A DNA stretch of 64,000 nucleotides, from contig CM121342.1 in the NCBI GenBank assembly GCA_051530055.1, forward strand, positions 7,440,001 through 7,504,000, written 5' to 3'. The notes beneath the pieces were generated by a model that saw only the letters and a list, made by a program, of their open reading frames with translations, was not told the origin of the DNA and did not search any database. The position numbers and the translations under genes were made by a program. Of the stretch, positions 21,501 to 33,110 are shown piece by piece (positions within the stretch are counted from its first letter, which is position 1; every line of letters begins with the position of its first letter). This stretch comes from Neoechinorhynchus agilis (taxonomy: Eukaryota; Acanthocephala).

Positions 21501-23604
21501 ATGGAGAACCCGATGGAAAGCAAACGTAAAAAGTCTTCGGCAATGTTTGTATCTCCAAAAAATCTTTTTTTCACTGCAACCAATCACATTACAGAGTCAC
21601 GCCAGTGTTGGTTACAGTCATTGGATTGATATCACTTGCTCTGGTAGTAATCATAGCGGGTGTCGGTATTGGCATTTAGAAATCGGGGAAATAGTACTAA
21701 CAATGGATTCGTAGCTCCAACACTTTTCGGTTCGTATTTTTTTCATTTAGTGATGTTTTACGAAAAAGTGCAGAAACGAGAGGAGGTGCAGTTCTTAATG
21801 CGAGGATACTTTCAGGAGATGCAAGAGTGGGGAACGCTATTAATGGAAGGATCCTGCAAGACGACGTTAGTCTTTTTCTTGTAATCAACCAAAATGTTAA
21901 TTTTTAGATTAACGCGAGATTAATAAGAGGTTTACGCCAGCTGGGAAGATTTCCATTTTTTCTACGTGTGTTAGAAGTACCACCACTTCAAAGTATAAGA
22001 GGTAGAATGTTGAAGTTTGTATTCGGTAGTATAAGACTCAATAACCTTATCATATTCTTTTCAGCGTCACCATGAACTTTATAGTTTATTTTCAAAGAAG
22101 ATGTTCGGATAATTGCACAATAGGGCGACAAACGCTTTTAGCGAATGCCTTTAAAAATCTGACCATCAATATTGGCACGGGTATTGTTGTAGTGGAAAAT
22201 GCAACCGTTAATCTCGATGCTGGTAAGTTACTCGAATGTAGAATGAAGTTATGTATAATCGAGCTAAACAGAAACCGAATCAAGCGCTGGAACCCTGGCA
22301 AATATCACTGCGGAGAGAAATCAGCTACCACTGTCAACAAGTCTTCTACCGTTGGGTAAGTCGTTGACTGTTTAATGTTCAGGAAAATCATGTAAAAATA
22401 GTGGCTGATTGGAAACAGGTTACAATAACGCTGGGTAACAATGTCGGTTCTTTAGCCCCGGCGGTGGTGGGAAACCAAGTGAATCAAATCATTCACGATG
22501 TAAGTTATTTTTGAAAAGTTTAATTGAAATTCAAAATTCGACGAATAGCTGAATGCTTATGTTAGTGGTGAGACAATTTCCAATCAATCTGTAATCTTCA
22601 TAAACTTTATCGGCACTGCGCCGACAATTAATACAGCTAATGGTGCAACAACATTAACAATCAAATTAAGAACCCTTCACTATCGTGGATGTTTGAATTG
22701 CAATTCAACATTGCTTGCTGCCTTAAGACACCTACTCTCAATTTTAAGGATCTCGGTTTTATAGAGAGTCGATGTCATACGAACTTCGCTCAATGGACGG
22801 TTCGCATCTCAATTCGTTCAGGCCCAGCCCGCTGCGAATTATCAGCCCAAGCTTCTAATGAACGTTGCGGGCATGAATTTCGTCTTAGAAAACAGTAAGA
22901 TTAGGTGTTAAGACCAAATAAGAATCCGCGTTGGTTTTTAGCTACGGAATTGACTGTACAGGAAGCTCAAACCATGCTAGAAGCAAAATCGTTATTAGTA
23001 CGAACACGTAATGAAAAAGTGTTTCGTTCAATACTTTAATGTTGATTTAGAAATACCGTTGACGTTGACAATAACTTGCAGAGATGCTGCAAATAACAAT
23101 AATGCTAATTGTCCAAGAGTCGCCCCCCTCCCAACACCAGCGGATGTCCAAAATAGCGTAAGCATTTATTTTAATTCAACATCATCGCCAAATTAATCAA
23201 CTGAACAGATTATACAGATTCTAAGAGGAATAAATAAAACTAACACTCAAAACGAACCTTACGCAGTCGGAAACGTCGCATATGTGGCACCAAATCCTGC
23301 AGCGTAGGGGAACCTGGAAAAGACTTTACCCATTGTGATTTTAGAATGACGACGACAATCACAATGAACCTCTATTATAATACTTCTCTCACTTCGTTTA
23401 CGGAAAGACGAGATGCATTACAGGCAGTTTTTAGAGGTCAACTCATAAGGATTACTAATTTAATTGCAGTAATCTCGCCTCTTCCAGAAGCGCTTGGTCC
23501 AGGTAATTTTTACTAGTGTAGTACAATTCTTCAAACGTTAAAAAATTACAGGCAGTGGACTCTATGTAACGCCAGCGGCATGGAACGCTCTGACTCCACT
23601 TTAA
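21501..23604 (+). pseudogene. Multi-exon type II membrane protein, unknown family, probably decayed
   Basis: Exon 1 (21501-21544, MENPMESKRKKSSA) joins through a 50-bp intron to a membrane anchor (TPVLVTVIGLISLALVVIIA, 21595 on). Downstream, several 42-66-bp introns fit cleanly (e.g. 21866-21907, and those starting GTAAGTTACT, GTAAGTCGTT and GTAAGTTATT). The pieces read LRKSAETRGGAVLNARILSG, LIRGLRQLGRFPFFLRVLEV, FKNLTINIGTGIVVVENATV, VTITLGNNVGSLAPAVVGNQ, GETISNQSVIFINFIGTAPT and, at the end, LYYNTSLTSFTERRDALQAV followed by the last exon GLYVTPAAWNALTPL. The start and end blocks look like repeats of one ~100-residue extracellular domain with Cys and Asn-X-Thr. At least three frame breaks (near 21680, at the exon ending ~22000, and ~22762 and ~23030) suggest a pseudogene. 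I do not recognise the family. Confidence 0.55.
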
Positions 23605-23849
23605 GTCTTCACAAGAAGATGAGAGTTTGAAGTTATTGTGAGTGAATAAATTACCATTCGTTTGAAGACTTTGAAGGCAATCATAAAGACCGATATCGAG
23701 CAAATAAATCGATGGCTAACAATAAGCCTAGGTGATCTTTCACTATTTCATCTAACTCTATAAGCGATTTAAAAAAACAATAATTTGAATCGTATTAAAA
23801 ATGTAGATAGCGAATCGTGCAGTTTTTGTCGGGAAGGGTGGCATACGGC
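23605..23849. other. Intergenic, nothing recognised
   Basis: Short AT-rich spacer between the decayed membrane gene and the LINE. Confidence 0.3.
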
Positions 23850-25570
23850 CACCCAATCATCCTTCGCCTGCCTTTGTTATCCCACCCGTTCCTCCGGATG
23901 ATGTCGTCACGGAACCAATGAATACGGATGGAGACGAAGATAGGCAATCCAACCCTGAAGTCAGTCACCAGTTCCTTCGGGGCACACAACATTTCTTCGG
24001 GAACATACACCAAACTCCGAATAACCCAATCTCTACTCTCTCCCGGAAACCTGTCATCAGCCTTTCGGGAATATCCAACAAAATTCACCCAATGATTTAC
24101 AATATCAGGATCTCCCGATTAAAAAATGGCCATTCTCAGTCTCGCTCACAACTAATCCAACCTCGAAATCTTCTACACAACAAATATGTTACGCCATGGC
24201 TGCGTTCTTTGAAAGATGATTATAATCGCATCAAATCCATCTCATATTATGGAGGTACCGTGAACATCTAATTCGTCTCCGATATCTTTATGAAACAATA
24301 TAAAGTCTTCCTAAACAGTTACAATGCGGACCCTTCTCTTAAAATTACTGACTCCAGCTATAAGTCAACTTTCATAGTCTCGGGTCTATCTCCGGATATA
24401 GAACTTGAGGACAGGAAAGCTTTCGAATGCAAATTCGGCTGTGAAGTGGTCTTTTTCCTGAAATCATTGAAAACCGGCAAACCAATCCCACGCGCAGTGG
24501 GAAAAGCTCCAGTTCACATTCGAGAGAAATTGACAACATCCTCTTGTTCCTTCATGTTGATGAAAGTAAAATTCGTAAAGAACAAAATCTCACTCCAAGA
24601 TGATTTTATATTTCCGAGATGTAACCTGTGTCAGAAATGGGGACACTGGGCACAAAAATGCCCCTCCAAGAAAACTGTTTGCGCCTTCTGTGCTGCAGAT
24701 CATCATTCTTCAGCCTGCCCAAAGTCGTCGAGACAATGTGCTAATTGTGGATCAGTTGGTCATTGTGCCTTTGCTAAAACATACCCTACATTTAAGGACT
24801 ATATTAACTGGGCCTCTAGGGATTCGAACAAGGCGATAGCATCCAGAATGCATACTGCTCAACAGACCAGCGCAGCTCCATATTCATTCAATCTGAGACC
24901 TACAGTCACGCTATCTGCTCAAACGAGCAATCACATTGCCTCTTCCTATTCAGTGGATACGAAGTTAGAAGAGCTTTCAGAGAACATCATGAGTCTGGTA
25001 TTAAAGAAGGATAAACTACGCAATCCAAGGGCTGGAAAAGAGACTTGCAGCACATTTTGAAGCACTTGTAAACTCTATTGACAACAGCCTCTCCGGTCTT
25101 CTTAAAACTTCATCGATGCAGTTGGATGTTCCTGCTAAAAGAGGATGTTTTCATCTCCTTCCAGACAAAACAACTTCAGTAGACAAAGATATCTCTGTCC
25201 TCAATAACGAGAAATTTGTGAGGCAAAAATCATCGAGGAACAAAAACTGATTATTGAGAACGGGAATCACAAAATGATTGCGAAGCCTCATAAGCTTTAC
25301 TCCAAACGTAAGAGCAGGGCGCGATGAGCCTCAGGTTAGTGCAGTGGAATGCAGGGGGGGTCGCTAGGTCTATCACAGCTAAAGGCCGAATTTAAAGAAT
25401 GCGACATACTCCTGTTACAAGAAACAAAATCGATCTACTCGATTTCAGGTCTTCCAAATAGTATGTTTCACCTTCTTAATGACTTTATTTTTTTATAACA
25501 CCTCCATTCTCTGCCAACTCTCAGGGCCTTTTATCCATTTTCGCCCATACTTCTTACCTAAAAGGATCTC
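23850..25570 (+). mobile_element. Non-LTR retrotransposon copy 1: zinc-knuckle ORF1 and start of ORF2 endonuclease
   Basis: ORF1 runs from about 23850 (ATG at 23918) to 25060 with an in-frame stop at 24269-24271. It has a Pro/Asn-rich N-terminus, a PRE/C2HC-like region (TFIVSGLSPDIELEDRKAFE) and three CCHC/CX2C knuckles (CNLCQKWGHWAQKCPSKKTV, CAFCAADHHSSACP, CANCGSVGHC). ORF2 starts at 25324 as MSLRLVQWNAGG, the N-terminus of an APE-type endonuclease with the catalytic Asn, followed by a frame break and LLQETKSIYSI. The copy is cut near 25570. The same family occurs at 27.0-28.85 kb, and its RT/3' end appears at 34.4-36.6 kb and, inverted, 26.3-26.66 kb. Confidence 0.88.
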
Positions 25571-25699
25571 CGAATACGCTTCCCCGATCATGTCCTATGC
25601 GATGCGATCGCGACACGATGGAATGCGGACTGGGATTACCTAACCTTTCCTTGTTTTAGATATCCTGACGAAAACCCTGATAATCTTAATTTAATTTTA
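25571..25699. other. Junction between LINE copy 1 and a Penelope fragment
   Basis: Short stretch holding a decayed piece of endonuclease reading, then AT-rich sequence. Nothing else is seen. Confidence 0.3.
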
Positions 25700-26305
25700 A
25701 TAAATTCACCAATCTTTAAATTATCTTATGTACAATATCTTTGCATTCACTAGGAAGATCTTTGGTGAATCTTACCTCGATCTCATCAAGAACATGGAGA
25801 AATTAAAGCTCAAAAACACAAGACAACATATATCAATCGATTTTCTATCGCAATGTCTATGTTATGATATAAGTCATTCCTTTATAAAAACTCAATTCAA
25901 CTGCCTTCGGATATGAAAACTCGCAATATCAAAAACAGCTCAAAACAAATGCCATGAAGAAAACGATTGGAAATTTGAAAAACTTAATCAAAAATAACAA
26001 CCAAATTTATGAAACTCTACAAATCTCATTTAAGTTCATGAGTAGTTCGGAATCGAATGATATAGTTCAAAATACATTAGAGGATATCTGTAAAATCGAA
26101 GAAAATGTAATTCACAAACGGCATACTCAAAAACTACGTTAACTGACACGAGGACATTATTTTGATTCATCACATGGTGATACAATAGTCAACACATCAG
26201 GTGTTATATTTCCAAACGAGGTTATTGAACTACTGTCCTACGGTCCTGATTTTATACCCTCGAAAAATTCTAATATAATGGATATCCGGATAAAACTCGA
26301 ACAAT
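25700..26305 (+). mobile_element. Penelope-like element, N-terminal fragment
   Basis: The coding pieces resemble the N-terminal region of Penelope-like proteins, where a charged helix with a conserved cluster of small hydrophobics precedes the ELLSKGPKF-type motif. Here I see KLKLKNTRQHISIDFLSQCL (about 25800) and IVNTSGVIFPNEVIELLSYG then PDFIPS (about 26185-26265). The sequence stops at about 26300, exactly where the inverted LINE 3' end begins. Broken. Confidence 0.6.
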
Positions 26306-26665
26306 TGTATTGTTTTGTATGCAACGGTACTTTCCTACGTTACACCGTAGGTATAAGCCCGTCAAATAGAATTAGACTCCGCAGGGGATCCAAAATACAC
26401 GACAGCAGTCCTGTTATGCGTGCAATTCGCGTCTCTTAAAATCAGGTCATCGTATGTACGACAGTTCCCTTTGCCTTTACGATACAATGTCGTTGGCTTC
26501 CAGAAAAGGAACTGTTGCACGACCTGTGGGCAAGATGCCTCGGACCGAATTATATTGCCCGAGAACTGCTCTAATGTTTCGGCTAGATTTCTATAAAATT
26601 CTTCAACCACCTCTTCATCCGACGAGGAGGTCGGTGAGTGTACGCCAAAAGCATAGAGATTTCTT
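26300..26665 (-). mobile_element. 3' end of the zinc-knuckle LINE family, inverted
   Basis: The minus strand encodes GNIIRSEASCPQVVQQFLFW, KPTTLYRKGKGNCRTYDDLI and HNRTAVVYFGSPAESNSI, then a stop, and the 3' UTR continues to a short (ACAAT)-rich end at ~26300. The same C-terminus and UTR lie on the plus strand at 36325-36585. A 5'-truncated LINE copy inserted in the Penelope fragment. Confidence 0.85.
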
Positions 26666-26999
26666 GACCGAAGCTTTATGCTGACACGAAGGATTCAGTC
26701 AGTTATAGTACTGCATAGTGCTGAGTTTCGGAGGCGGGGTGATAAACAAACGCCTACACCTCCATTTCCGCGTCCGCAGATAGGTAATCCTCCTGATTTA
26801 CGTCTTTATCTGATTGGCCTCTTATGCGCAATTCTTGTAAAAAAACAAGATCCATTCTGACGTCCCTTGCCAATTTGGCCAGGGTTCCCCTGCTTCATTG
26901 CGCTCGCAGACTCCTACAATTCAAGGATCCGATTTGTAGTCCTCTTCTATCTGAAATAGCTGGGCCAAAGGGCTCACGGCTGTCAGCGCCACCTGAACA
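26666..26999. other. Junk between LINE fragments
   Basis: No family recognised. Open frames on both strands lack domains. It is probably the untranslated/5' part of LINE copy 2. Confidence 0.3.
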
Positions 27000-28855
27000 G
27001 TCCGTACCCACCACGGTGATGAGCTTCGACTGACGCTTTCGTTGCCTCCGGCGACAGTTTCGCTCATTTCAACGCTCAAGTCGTCGGCGAGAGCTACGAC
27101 GCCCTCGCTTTTTCCCGTTGTACTGGTGGATTTTGTTGCTCCTGTTCGCTGCCCATCCTACCAAGAGAGCTCCTCTATAAGGAATATCTTGGCCCATGGC
27201 TTAGATCCTTTAAGGATGATATTCAAAGAGTCTCACATGTCACCTACTTCGGAGGAAAACTAAAAGTCCATTTAATGAATGAGACCTTGAGACAACACTA
27301 CGAAAAATTTCTTACGAAATGCAACAAATCAAAAGTAACGGTCCATAATTAATCATACGAGACGACTTTCATTGTATATGGACTCTCTCCAGACATAGAT
27401 GAGGATGATAGGATCGCTTTCGAAAACAAATTCGGTTGCAGAATATTATTCTTCCTAAAATCAAAGAAAAATGGAGGATTTATTCCCAGAGCTGTGGTGA
27501 AAGCCGGAAAAGAGACACGACATTCGCTTACAGGAAAGAGGTGTTTCTTCAACTCGATGGAAGTGAAGTTCATTGAAAACGAAATTTCCCGCATGGACGA
27601 CATCATCTTCCCAAGATGCGCCGGTTGTCAAAAATGGGGACATTGGTTACAACGATGTCCTTCGAGGAAGATAATCTGCGCTTACTGTGCAGGAGATCAA
27701 ATAAATTGCAATTGCCCAAAGACCTCAAGCAATGCTCCATGAGTGCATCGTTTCCTGACTGATACATTCTGCGTCCTGCCAGACAACTCAGCCATAGAGA
27801 TACAAACTTTCTGTTCCTCCTGTTTGAGAGATTTAAGATATGGCGGCATCGGAGTAATCCACAACAAGGTCTTGTCCAGTCTTCAAAGCTTACGCGTCCT
27901 GTGCTCAAAACAAGGCAATGGAAACGCATCGAAGGTCATTTGCCGCAGCCACTTCGACTGTCAGTTCGAAAACTCAGCAACCAATAGCTTCGACTCTGGT
28001 CATAGACCAGCCTTCCGCTACATCATCACGTTTTGGTTCCATATCGGAACTCTCGACCAACACTTGGCTTCAACTTAATAATATTCTTAATGACTTTTCA
28101 ACGAAAATACTACAAATGGTGTACTTAAGGATAATTTCAGCCATTCAAAACCTCGAACGACGCCTAGAGAAACACTTCGAAGCCCTGACCAATTCTATCT
28201 CACTTAGTCTGAGCCGCATAAATATACCGGAAAAACTGGAAACCCGTAGGATAGAGAAAATATCTCTAGATCTATCCGAAACAGATACGGTACGGGCGTT
28301 ACTATGAATATCGATGTGAATGACAATGAATCGTATGTCAGGCAAATAATTGACGAGCAACAGCAAATATGCGCAGAAGGACCAGTCGATATGATCAAGC
28401 GGAGGAGAGCCATTCTATGACAGAATTGAGGTTGGTGCAGTGGAATGCAGGCGGACGCCTAGAAATTCCCAGAATAATCTCGGCTGCTCAGAAGCATGAA
28501 ATGACCTTCATTCAGGAAACCAAATGTATCTATGACTTCCAAGATCTTCCTGAAGGTATTAAGTGTCTAGATATGGACTCCTCCATTTTCATCACCCCGC
28601 CGGCCAATCTTAATTCGCAGGGACTCCTCTCAATTTTTAATTCCTGCCCTTTCCCGACCGTTATCGGTCAATTCAGTACACAGTTTATAGAGCGCTTTAT
28701 GCTCAAAAAGTTCAAATTTTGTATAAATATCAATTCGAAAACAAATGAAAAGGTGCCAAATATTCTAATATTTTATCGACTTTTTGAAAGTTTTCATTAG
28801 ATCACAAAAATTTTTACTTGCTTTAAAAGGTCACAAAATTATATTGTTAATGGGA
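27000..28855 (+). mobile_element. Non-LTR retrotransposon copy 2: ORF1 and AP-endonuclease start
   Basis: ORF1 is a diverged sister of copy 1. It reads LGPWLRSFKDDIQRVSHVTY, then TTFIVYGLSPDIDEDDRIAF, zinc knuckles (CAGCQKWGHWLQRCPSRKII, CAYCAGDQINCNCPK) and a coiled C-terminal part (ISAIQNLERRLEKHFEALTN). There are frame breaks in the middle. ORF2 begins at ATG 28417 (MTELRLVQWNAGG), followed by FIQETKCIYDF, the Glu of the APE-type endonuclease, and stays open to 28800. The element is cut at about 28855, where the duplicated mucin 5' block (segment 2) starts. Confidence 0.88.
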
Positions 28856-28861
28856 AATATA

Positions 28862-29485
28862 TTTTGTTCGTCCAATTAATATTTTGCGAATCACATAAAC
28901 ATTTCATTGGAGTCGGTTCGCAATATGTACTATTAGCGCTCGACTATCTCACGAATACCTTTTTGAAGTGTTTTGGACACAGAACTTTAGCTTCAATTCT
29001 CAATAACACTAACTAACTTGCAACCTGATAAATGATTAATAAAGTTAAAAACAATTATAACTTAATACCGCCGTGCCCACACATTTGATATTTTTCACAT
29101 ATTGGAACGTTTTACCAGAAGTAAAATAAAAACGAGCTTCAATTGCACTTCTTTAAATCTCGAATGAATTCGAAAGTTAATGCATTTAAGAGAACAAAGA
29201 ATATATCTTCGAATAAAAGTTCTATGACAATCGCAATTCATAAATTAATGGAAACGTACTTAAAAGATTAACGAAACCTTTTGTGCGCTGATTCCGTTTC
29301 GGTAGTATTTAAACAATCGACAGCCGTAAACTAGTTATAATTATTCGCATAACTCCCTAAATTTAGGCATGATTCAAATTCGATTTGCACTTGAAGAGAA
29401 AAGTGTTATTTAAAATGATAAATAGCTATTATTCCTTTTTAATTTTGTATTGGAAATGCACTTGTCATACAGGTAACTCAAAATT
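28862..29485 (+). repeat. Duplicated segment 2 (copy of 10135-10760)
   Basis: About 620 bp match the segment at 10135-10760 with only a handful of differences (e.g. TGGAGTCGG against TGGAATCGG; TTTTTCACATATT against TTTTTCAAATATT). It is non-coding. In this copy it is followed at once by mucin-type repeats. Confidence 0.95.
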
Positions 29486-30280
29486 CGAGTTACCGAGAGT
29501 ACCACCGAGTCAGCAACAAAATGGACAACCGATATATTTGTAGAATTAACAACCGAGAGCACCGAAGAGTCAGCAACCGAATGCACAACCGACAGATTCA
29601 TAGAATCAACAACCGAGAGCACCGCCGAGTCAAACACCGAGAGCTCAACCGATAGATTCACAGAATAAACAACCGAGAGTACCACCGAGTCAGCAACCGA
29701 TTGATTCACGGAAACAACAGCCGAGAGAACCGCCGAGTCAACAATCGAAAGCACCATCCATAGATTCAAAGAATCAACAACTGAGAGAACCGCCGAGCCA
29801 GTAACCGAAAGCACAACAGATAAATTCACAGAATCAAGAACTGATAAGACTGCCGAGTCAGCAACCGAATGGACAACCGACAGATTCATAGAATCAACAA
29901 CCGAAAGCAAAACCGATATATTAGTAGAGTTAACAATCGAGAGCACCGTTGAGTCAACAACCGATAGATTCACAGAATCAACAACTGATAGCACCACGGA
30001 GTGAGCAACCGAATGGGCAACCGATAGATTCAAAGAATAAACAACTGATTACACCACCTAGTCAGCAACCGAATGCACAACCGATAGATTCACAGAATCA
30101 ACAGCCGAGAGTACCACCAGGTTAGCAACCGAATGGACAACCGATAGATTAAAAGAATCAACAACCGTGAGCACCGCCGAGCAAGCAACCGAAAGCACAG
30201 CCGATAGATTCTCAGAATCAACAACTTATAGCACCACCGACTCAGCAACCGAAAGCACAACCGATAGATTCACAGTGGGA
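29486..30280 (+). pseudogene. Mucin-family remnant B (Thr/Ser repeats)
   Basis: About fifteen imperfect units of ACCGAGAGCACC...GAGTCAGCAACCGAA...GATAGATTCACAGAATC, translating as TES/ATE units with RFTE inserts. Stops interrupt the plus-strand frame, and there is no start and no chitin-binding domain. The minus strand stays open for 207 codons only because the repeat lacks stops on that strand. It is of the same repeat variant as remnant A. It ends where an RTE-like endonuclease fragment begins. Confidence 0.7.
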
Positions 30281-30289
30281 GATCAGCGC

Positions 30290-30640
30290 GACATTTCGAC
30301 CAAGTCTCCTGGCCTTAAGTAAATCAGTTCGAAAAAAATTTAGCGGGGTCAACGAGAAGATACGAATTGGATCTCTCAACTTCGGTACGTTGAAGGGCAA
30401 CACCCAAGAACTGGGGAAGATATTAAAAGGAAAACTAGAAATTTAGTGCGCTTTGCAAGAAACCAGACAGTGCGGCTCAAAGGTTTATGACATGGAACAA
30501 GAAAACGTCCTGAGCGGTTGTAAACTTTTTATTATTGAGCTAAAGGTACACACAACGGTGTTGTAATGACGAACTCCGAACAATTATGGGATTCGGTACA
30601 AAAAGTACACCGCTTCGATGACCAACCGATTTTTTTCCCA
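30290..30640 (+). mobile_element. RTE-like LINE, endonuclease fragment
   Basis: Translation reads KIRIGSLNFGTLKGNTQELG, CALQETRQCGSKVYDM and NGVVMTNSEQLWDSVQKVHR, which follows the APE endonuclease of RTE/BovB-like elements (LNVGT..., QET). It carries stops and a frameshift and is truncated after the endonuclease. An unrelated RTE-type 3' end sits inverted at 34.04-34.41 kb. Confidence 0.7.
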
Positions 30641-31380
30641 CTATAAAACAAATCTTAGAATATTGAAATTGATATGCAATGATTTTAGAATATCGCTTTA
30701 AGCTTATGCTTATGACCGTGAACTAAAGTGCGGGGCATTGTTAGTATGCAAAAGACAGAATAAGTCATAATTGACCTGTAAAACCTTTAAGATTTGCCTA
30801 GAAGCATTCCGCTGAGATTTTTACGTTCAAATTACCATTTGACTGGAATTACGATTACGTCAATGCGCTTTTGCTGGACAATTTGGGCTTTGTTGTCGCG
30901 AATTAACCTTCGTAAACTATATTTTACTCTAAAATTTCATAAAATCTGACATTTGAAACGAATACCAAAAAAAAGGTTTCAAAATCCAAGATCGTGAACT
31001 ACGAAACTGCCACTTTCATTCCGGCTCCACACAAACATGGTCCTAATTTTGGGATTCTGGACGAAAAGCCAGACGATGGCTAATAATGATTGTTTCTTAG
31101 AGTAGCTATTTACGACGTTCCTCCCGGGATTTCTACTTTAACTTGAAGATGAAAACTAAAGTGAATCAGCAAGGAGCTCTTACACAGTGAGTTCATCTTA
31201 ATCATTTTCTTTGATAATCCTACAAAACGAAAGGATCGACAAACTTTTTGTCAGGCAGCACGAAATGCTTTTTCCACAAAGTCCATATTTTGTACGTTTT
31301 CAAAACGATGATAAATTAGGACTACATCGAAGGTACGCAAGATTCTAATAAAATCGATGTTTTAAATATAAACTTAGTTA
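30641..31380 (+). promoter_or_regulatory. Mucin-family 5' block, copy C (segments 1 and 3)
   Basis: Segments 1 (30641-30995) and 3 (31100-31380) of the shared 5' block, directly upstream of the mucin gene at 31.4 kb. Equivalent blocks precede remnant A, gene D and, for segment 3, gene E. The conservation of this DNA next to each member suggests that it carries the promoter, though duplication of the whole unit would also explain it. Confidence 0.6.
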
Positions 31381-31423
31381 TGGAATTGATCTCTTTTGGT
31401 GCATTTTATGCTTTAATGCATTA

Positions 31424-32941
31424 TTGGTAAATGGCGCGGCACGCTTCCCAAATTCAAGAAAAAATGCTTCTACGAGCAACAACGTATCTTTTATCACGAC
31501 AACAACATCTTCGGTTATGCCATCAACAATCCTAAGTTCCACAATGGGAAGTACATCCACTGAGAAGACCACAACAATATCCACTAGCCCGTCAACATCT
31601 GATAGCACCACAGAGTCAACAATCGAGAGCACCACAGAGTCAACAACTGGGAGCACAACCGATAACACAACCGAAAGCACCTCCGAGAGACCCACCGAAT
31701 CAACAACCGAGAGAATTTCAGAGTCAGCCACCGAGAGTACCACCGAGTCGAAAACCGCTAGCACAACCGAGAACATAACCGAAAGCTCCTCCGAGAGACC
31801 CACCGAATCAACAACAGAGAGAACTACAGAGCCAACAGTCGAGAGTACCACCGAGTCAACAACTGGGAACACAACAACCGAGAGTACCACAGAGTCAACA
31901 ACCGAAAGCACCAATGAATCAACAACCGAGAGTACCACCGAGTCAACAACCGAGAGTACCACCGAGTCAGAAACTGGGAGCACAACCGAGAACACAGCCG
32001 AAAGCACCACCGAGAGACCCACCGAATCAACAACCGAGAGAATTTCAGAGTCAGCCACCGAGAGTACCACCGAGTCGAAAACCGCTAGCACAACCGAGAA
32101 CATAACCGAAAGCTCCTCCGAGAGACCCACCGAATCAACAACAGAGAGAACTACAGAGCCAACAGTCGAGAGTACCACCGAGTCAACAACTGGGAACACA
32201 ACAACCGAGAGTACCACAGAGTCAACAACCGAAAGCACCAATGAATCAACAACCGAGAGTACCACCGAGTCAACAACCGAGAGTACCACCGAGTCAGAAA
32301 CTGGGAGCACAACCGAGAACACAGCCGAAAGCACCACCGAGAGACCCACCGAATCAACAACCGAGAGAATTTCAGAGTCAGCCACCGAGAGTACCACCGA
32401 GTCGAAAACCGCTAGCACAACCGAGAACATAACCGAAAGCTCCTCCGAGAGACCCACCGAATCAACAACAGAGAGAACTACAGAGCCAACAGTCGAGAGT
32501 ACCACCGAGTCAACAACTGGGAACACAACAACCGAGAGTACCACAGAGTCAACAACCGAAAGCACCACCGAATCAACAACCGAGAGCATCACAGAGTCAA
32601 CAACCGAGAGTACCACCGAATCAACAACCGAGAGCACTACAGAGTCAACCACTGAGAGTACCACTGAGAGTACCACCGAGTCAGCAACCGAGAGCACCAC
32701 AGAACCTGCTAAGATATGTCTGTGTGGAAAAGATCACGAACCCAATTACGAGAATAATTGCAAGTCGTTCTTTTTTTGCAAAGCAAACCCGATTACTGAA
32801 TTGTACTGCCCTGCTGGCCTTCGATTCGATTTTGATAAGCAAGTATGTGATCGACCATCGAATGTTGATTGCTCTGTGAAGTGTACACCGGTTTCTTCTT
32901 TATTATGGACCTTGAATCTGGAGGAAGATACATTGAAATGA
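31424..32941 (+). CDS. Mucin-like protein C with C-terminal chitin-binding (CBM14/peritrophin-A) domain
   Basis: An open frame of 505 codons. A Thr-rich lead (VSFITTTTSSVMPSTILSST) is followed by about 400 residues of TTES/STTE repeats and a C-terminal CBM14 domain with six cysteines (CLCGKDHEPNYENNCKSFFF, then CPAG, CDRPSNVDC). Such proteins form chitin-bound mucous or peritrophic/eggshell matrices outside the cell. Within the repeat zone a 327-bp (109-residue) block occurs twice perfectly and a third time in part. Compared with copy E, the signal-peptide exon is damaged: the frame here opens with TTG, the first in-frame ATG is at 31517, and the stretch at 31379-31430 aligns to E's signal peptide with a lost ATG and a 1-bp shift. 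So it may no longer be secreted, or its true start is elsewhere. Confidence 0.7.
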   Translation: MVNGAARFPNSRKNASTSNNVSFITTTTSSVMPSTILSSTMGSTSTEKTTTISTSPSTSDSTTESTIESTTESTTGSTTDNTTESTSERPTESTTERISESATESTTESKTASTTENITESSSERPTESTTERTTEPTVESTTESTTGNTTTESTTESTTESTNESTTESTTESTTESTTESETGSTTENTAESTTERPTESTTERISESATESTTESKTASTTENITESSSERPTESTTERTTEPTVESTTESTTGNTTTESTTESTTESTNESTTESTTESTTESTTESETGSTTENTAESTTERPTESTTERISESATESTTESKTASTTENITESSSERPTESTTERTTEPTVESTTESTTGNTTTESTTESTTESTTESTTESITESTTESTTESTTESTTESTTESTTESTTESATESTTEPAKICLCGKDHEPNYENNCKSFFFCKANPITELYCPAGLRFDFDKQVCDRPSNVDCSVKCTPVSSLLWTLNLEEDTLK

Positions 32942-33110
32942 TGTGCAATTGATTTGCAAGGTTGAATAATTGGCTGGACATTCCGAATTAATGAAACATG
33001 AAATGTATTGCAATGTAAATTTATAATATGCTAGTTAATTACCGCTGAGCGGTTTTGCAAGGGTTTTAAAATTAAAATGGTTGTAAAAACGGGATTGACA
33101 CGACTTTATC
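32942..33110. other. 3' flank of mucin C, shared with mucin E
   Basis: 32700-33080 is repeated in reverse complement at 58045-58440, covering the chitin-binding domain and the 3' UTR (AACCGCTCAGCGGT, CATGAAATGTATTGCAATG). No separate gene. Confidence 0.5.

Noticed and set aside
27603-27929. 108-codon minus-strand frame
   Set aside because: It overlaps the zinc-knuckle ORF1 of LINE copy 2 on the other strand; a shadow frame.
31378-32700. 440-codon open frame on the minus strand (VVLSVVDS repeats)
   Set aside because: It is the antisense of the TES-repeat mucin C. The repeat unit simply lacks stop codons on that strand; the same happens at 29410-30033, 37644-38321 and 58424-58900.
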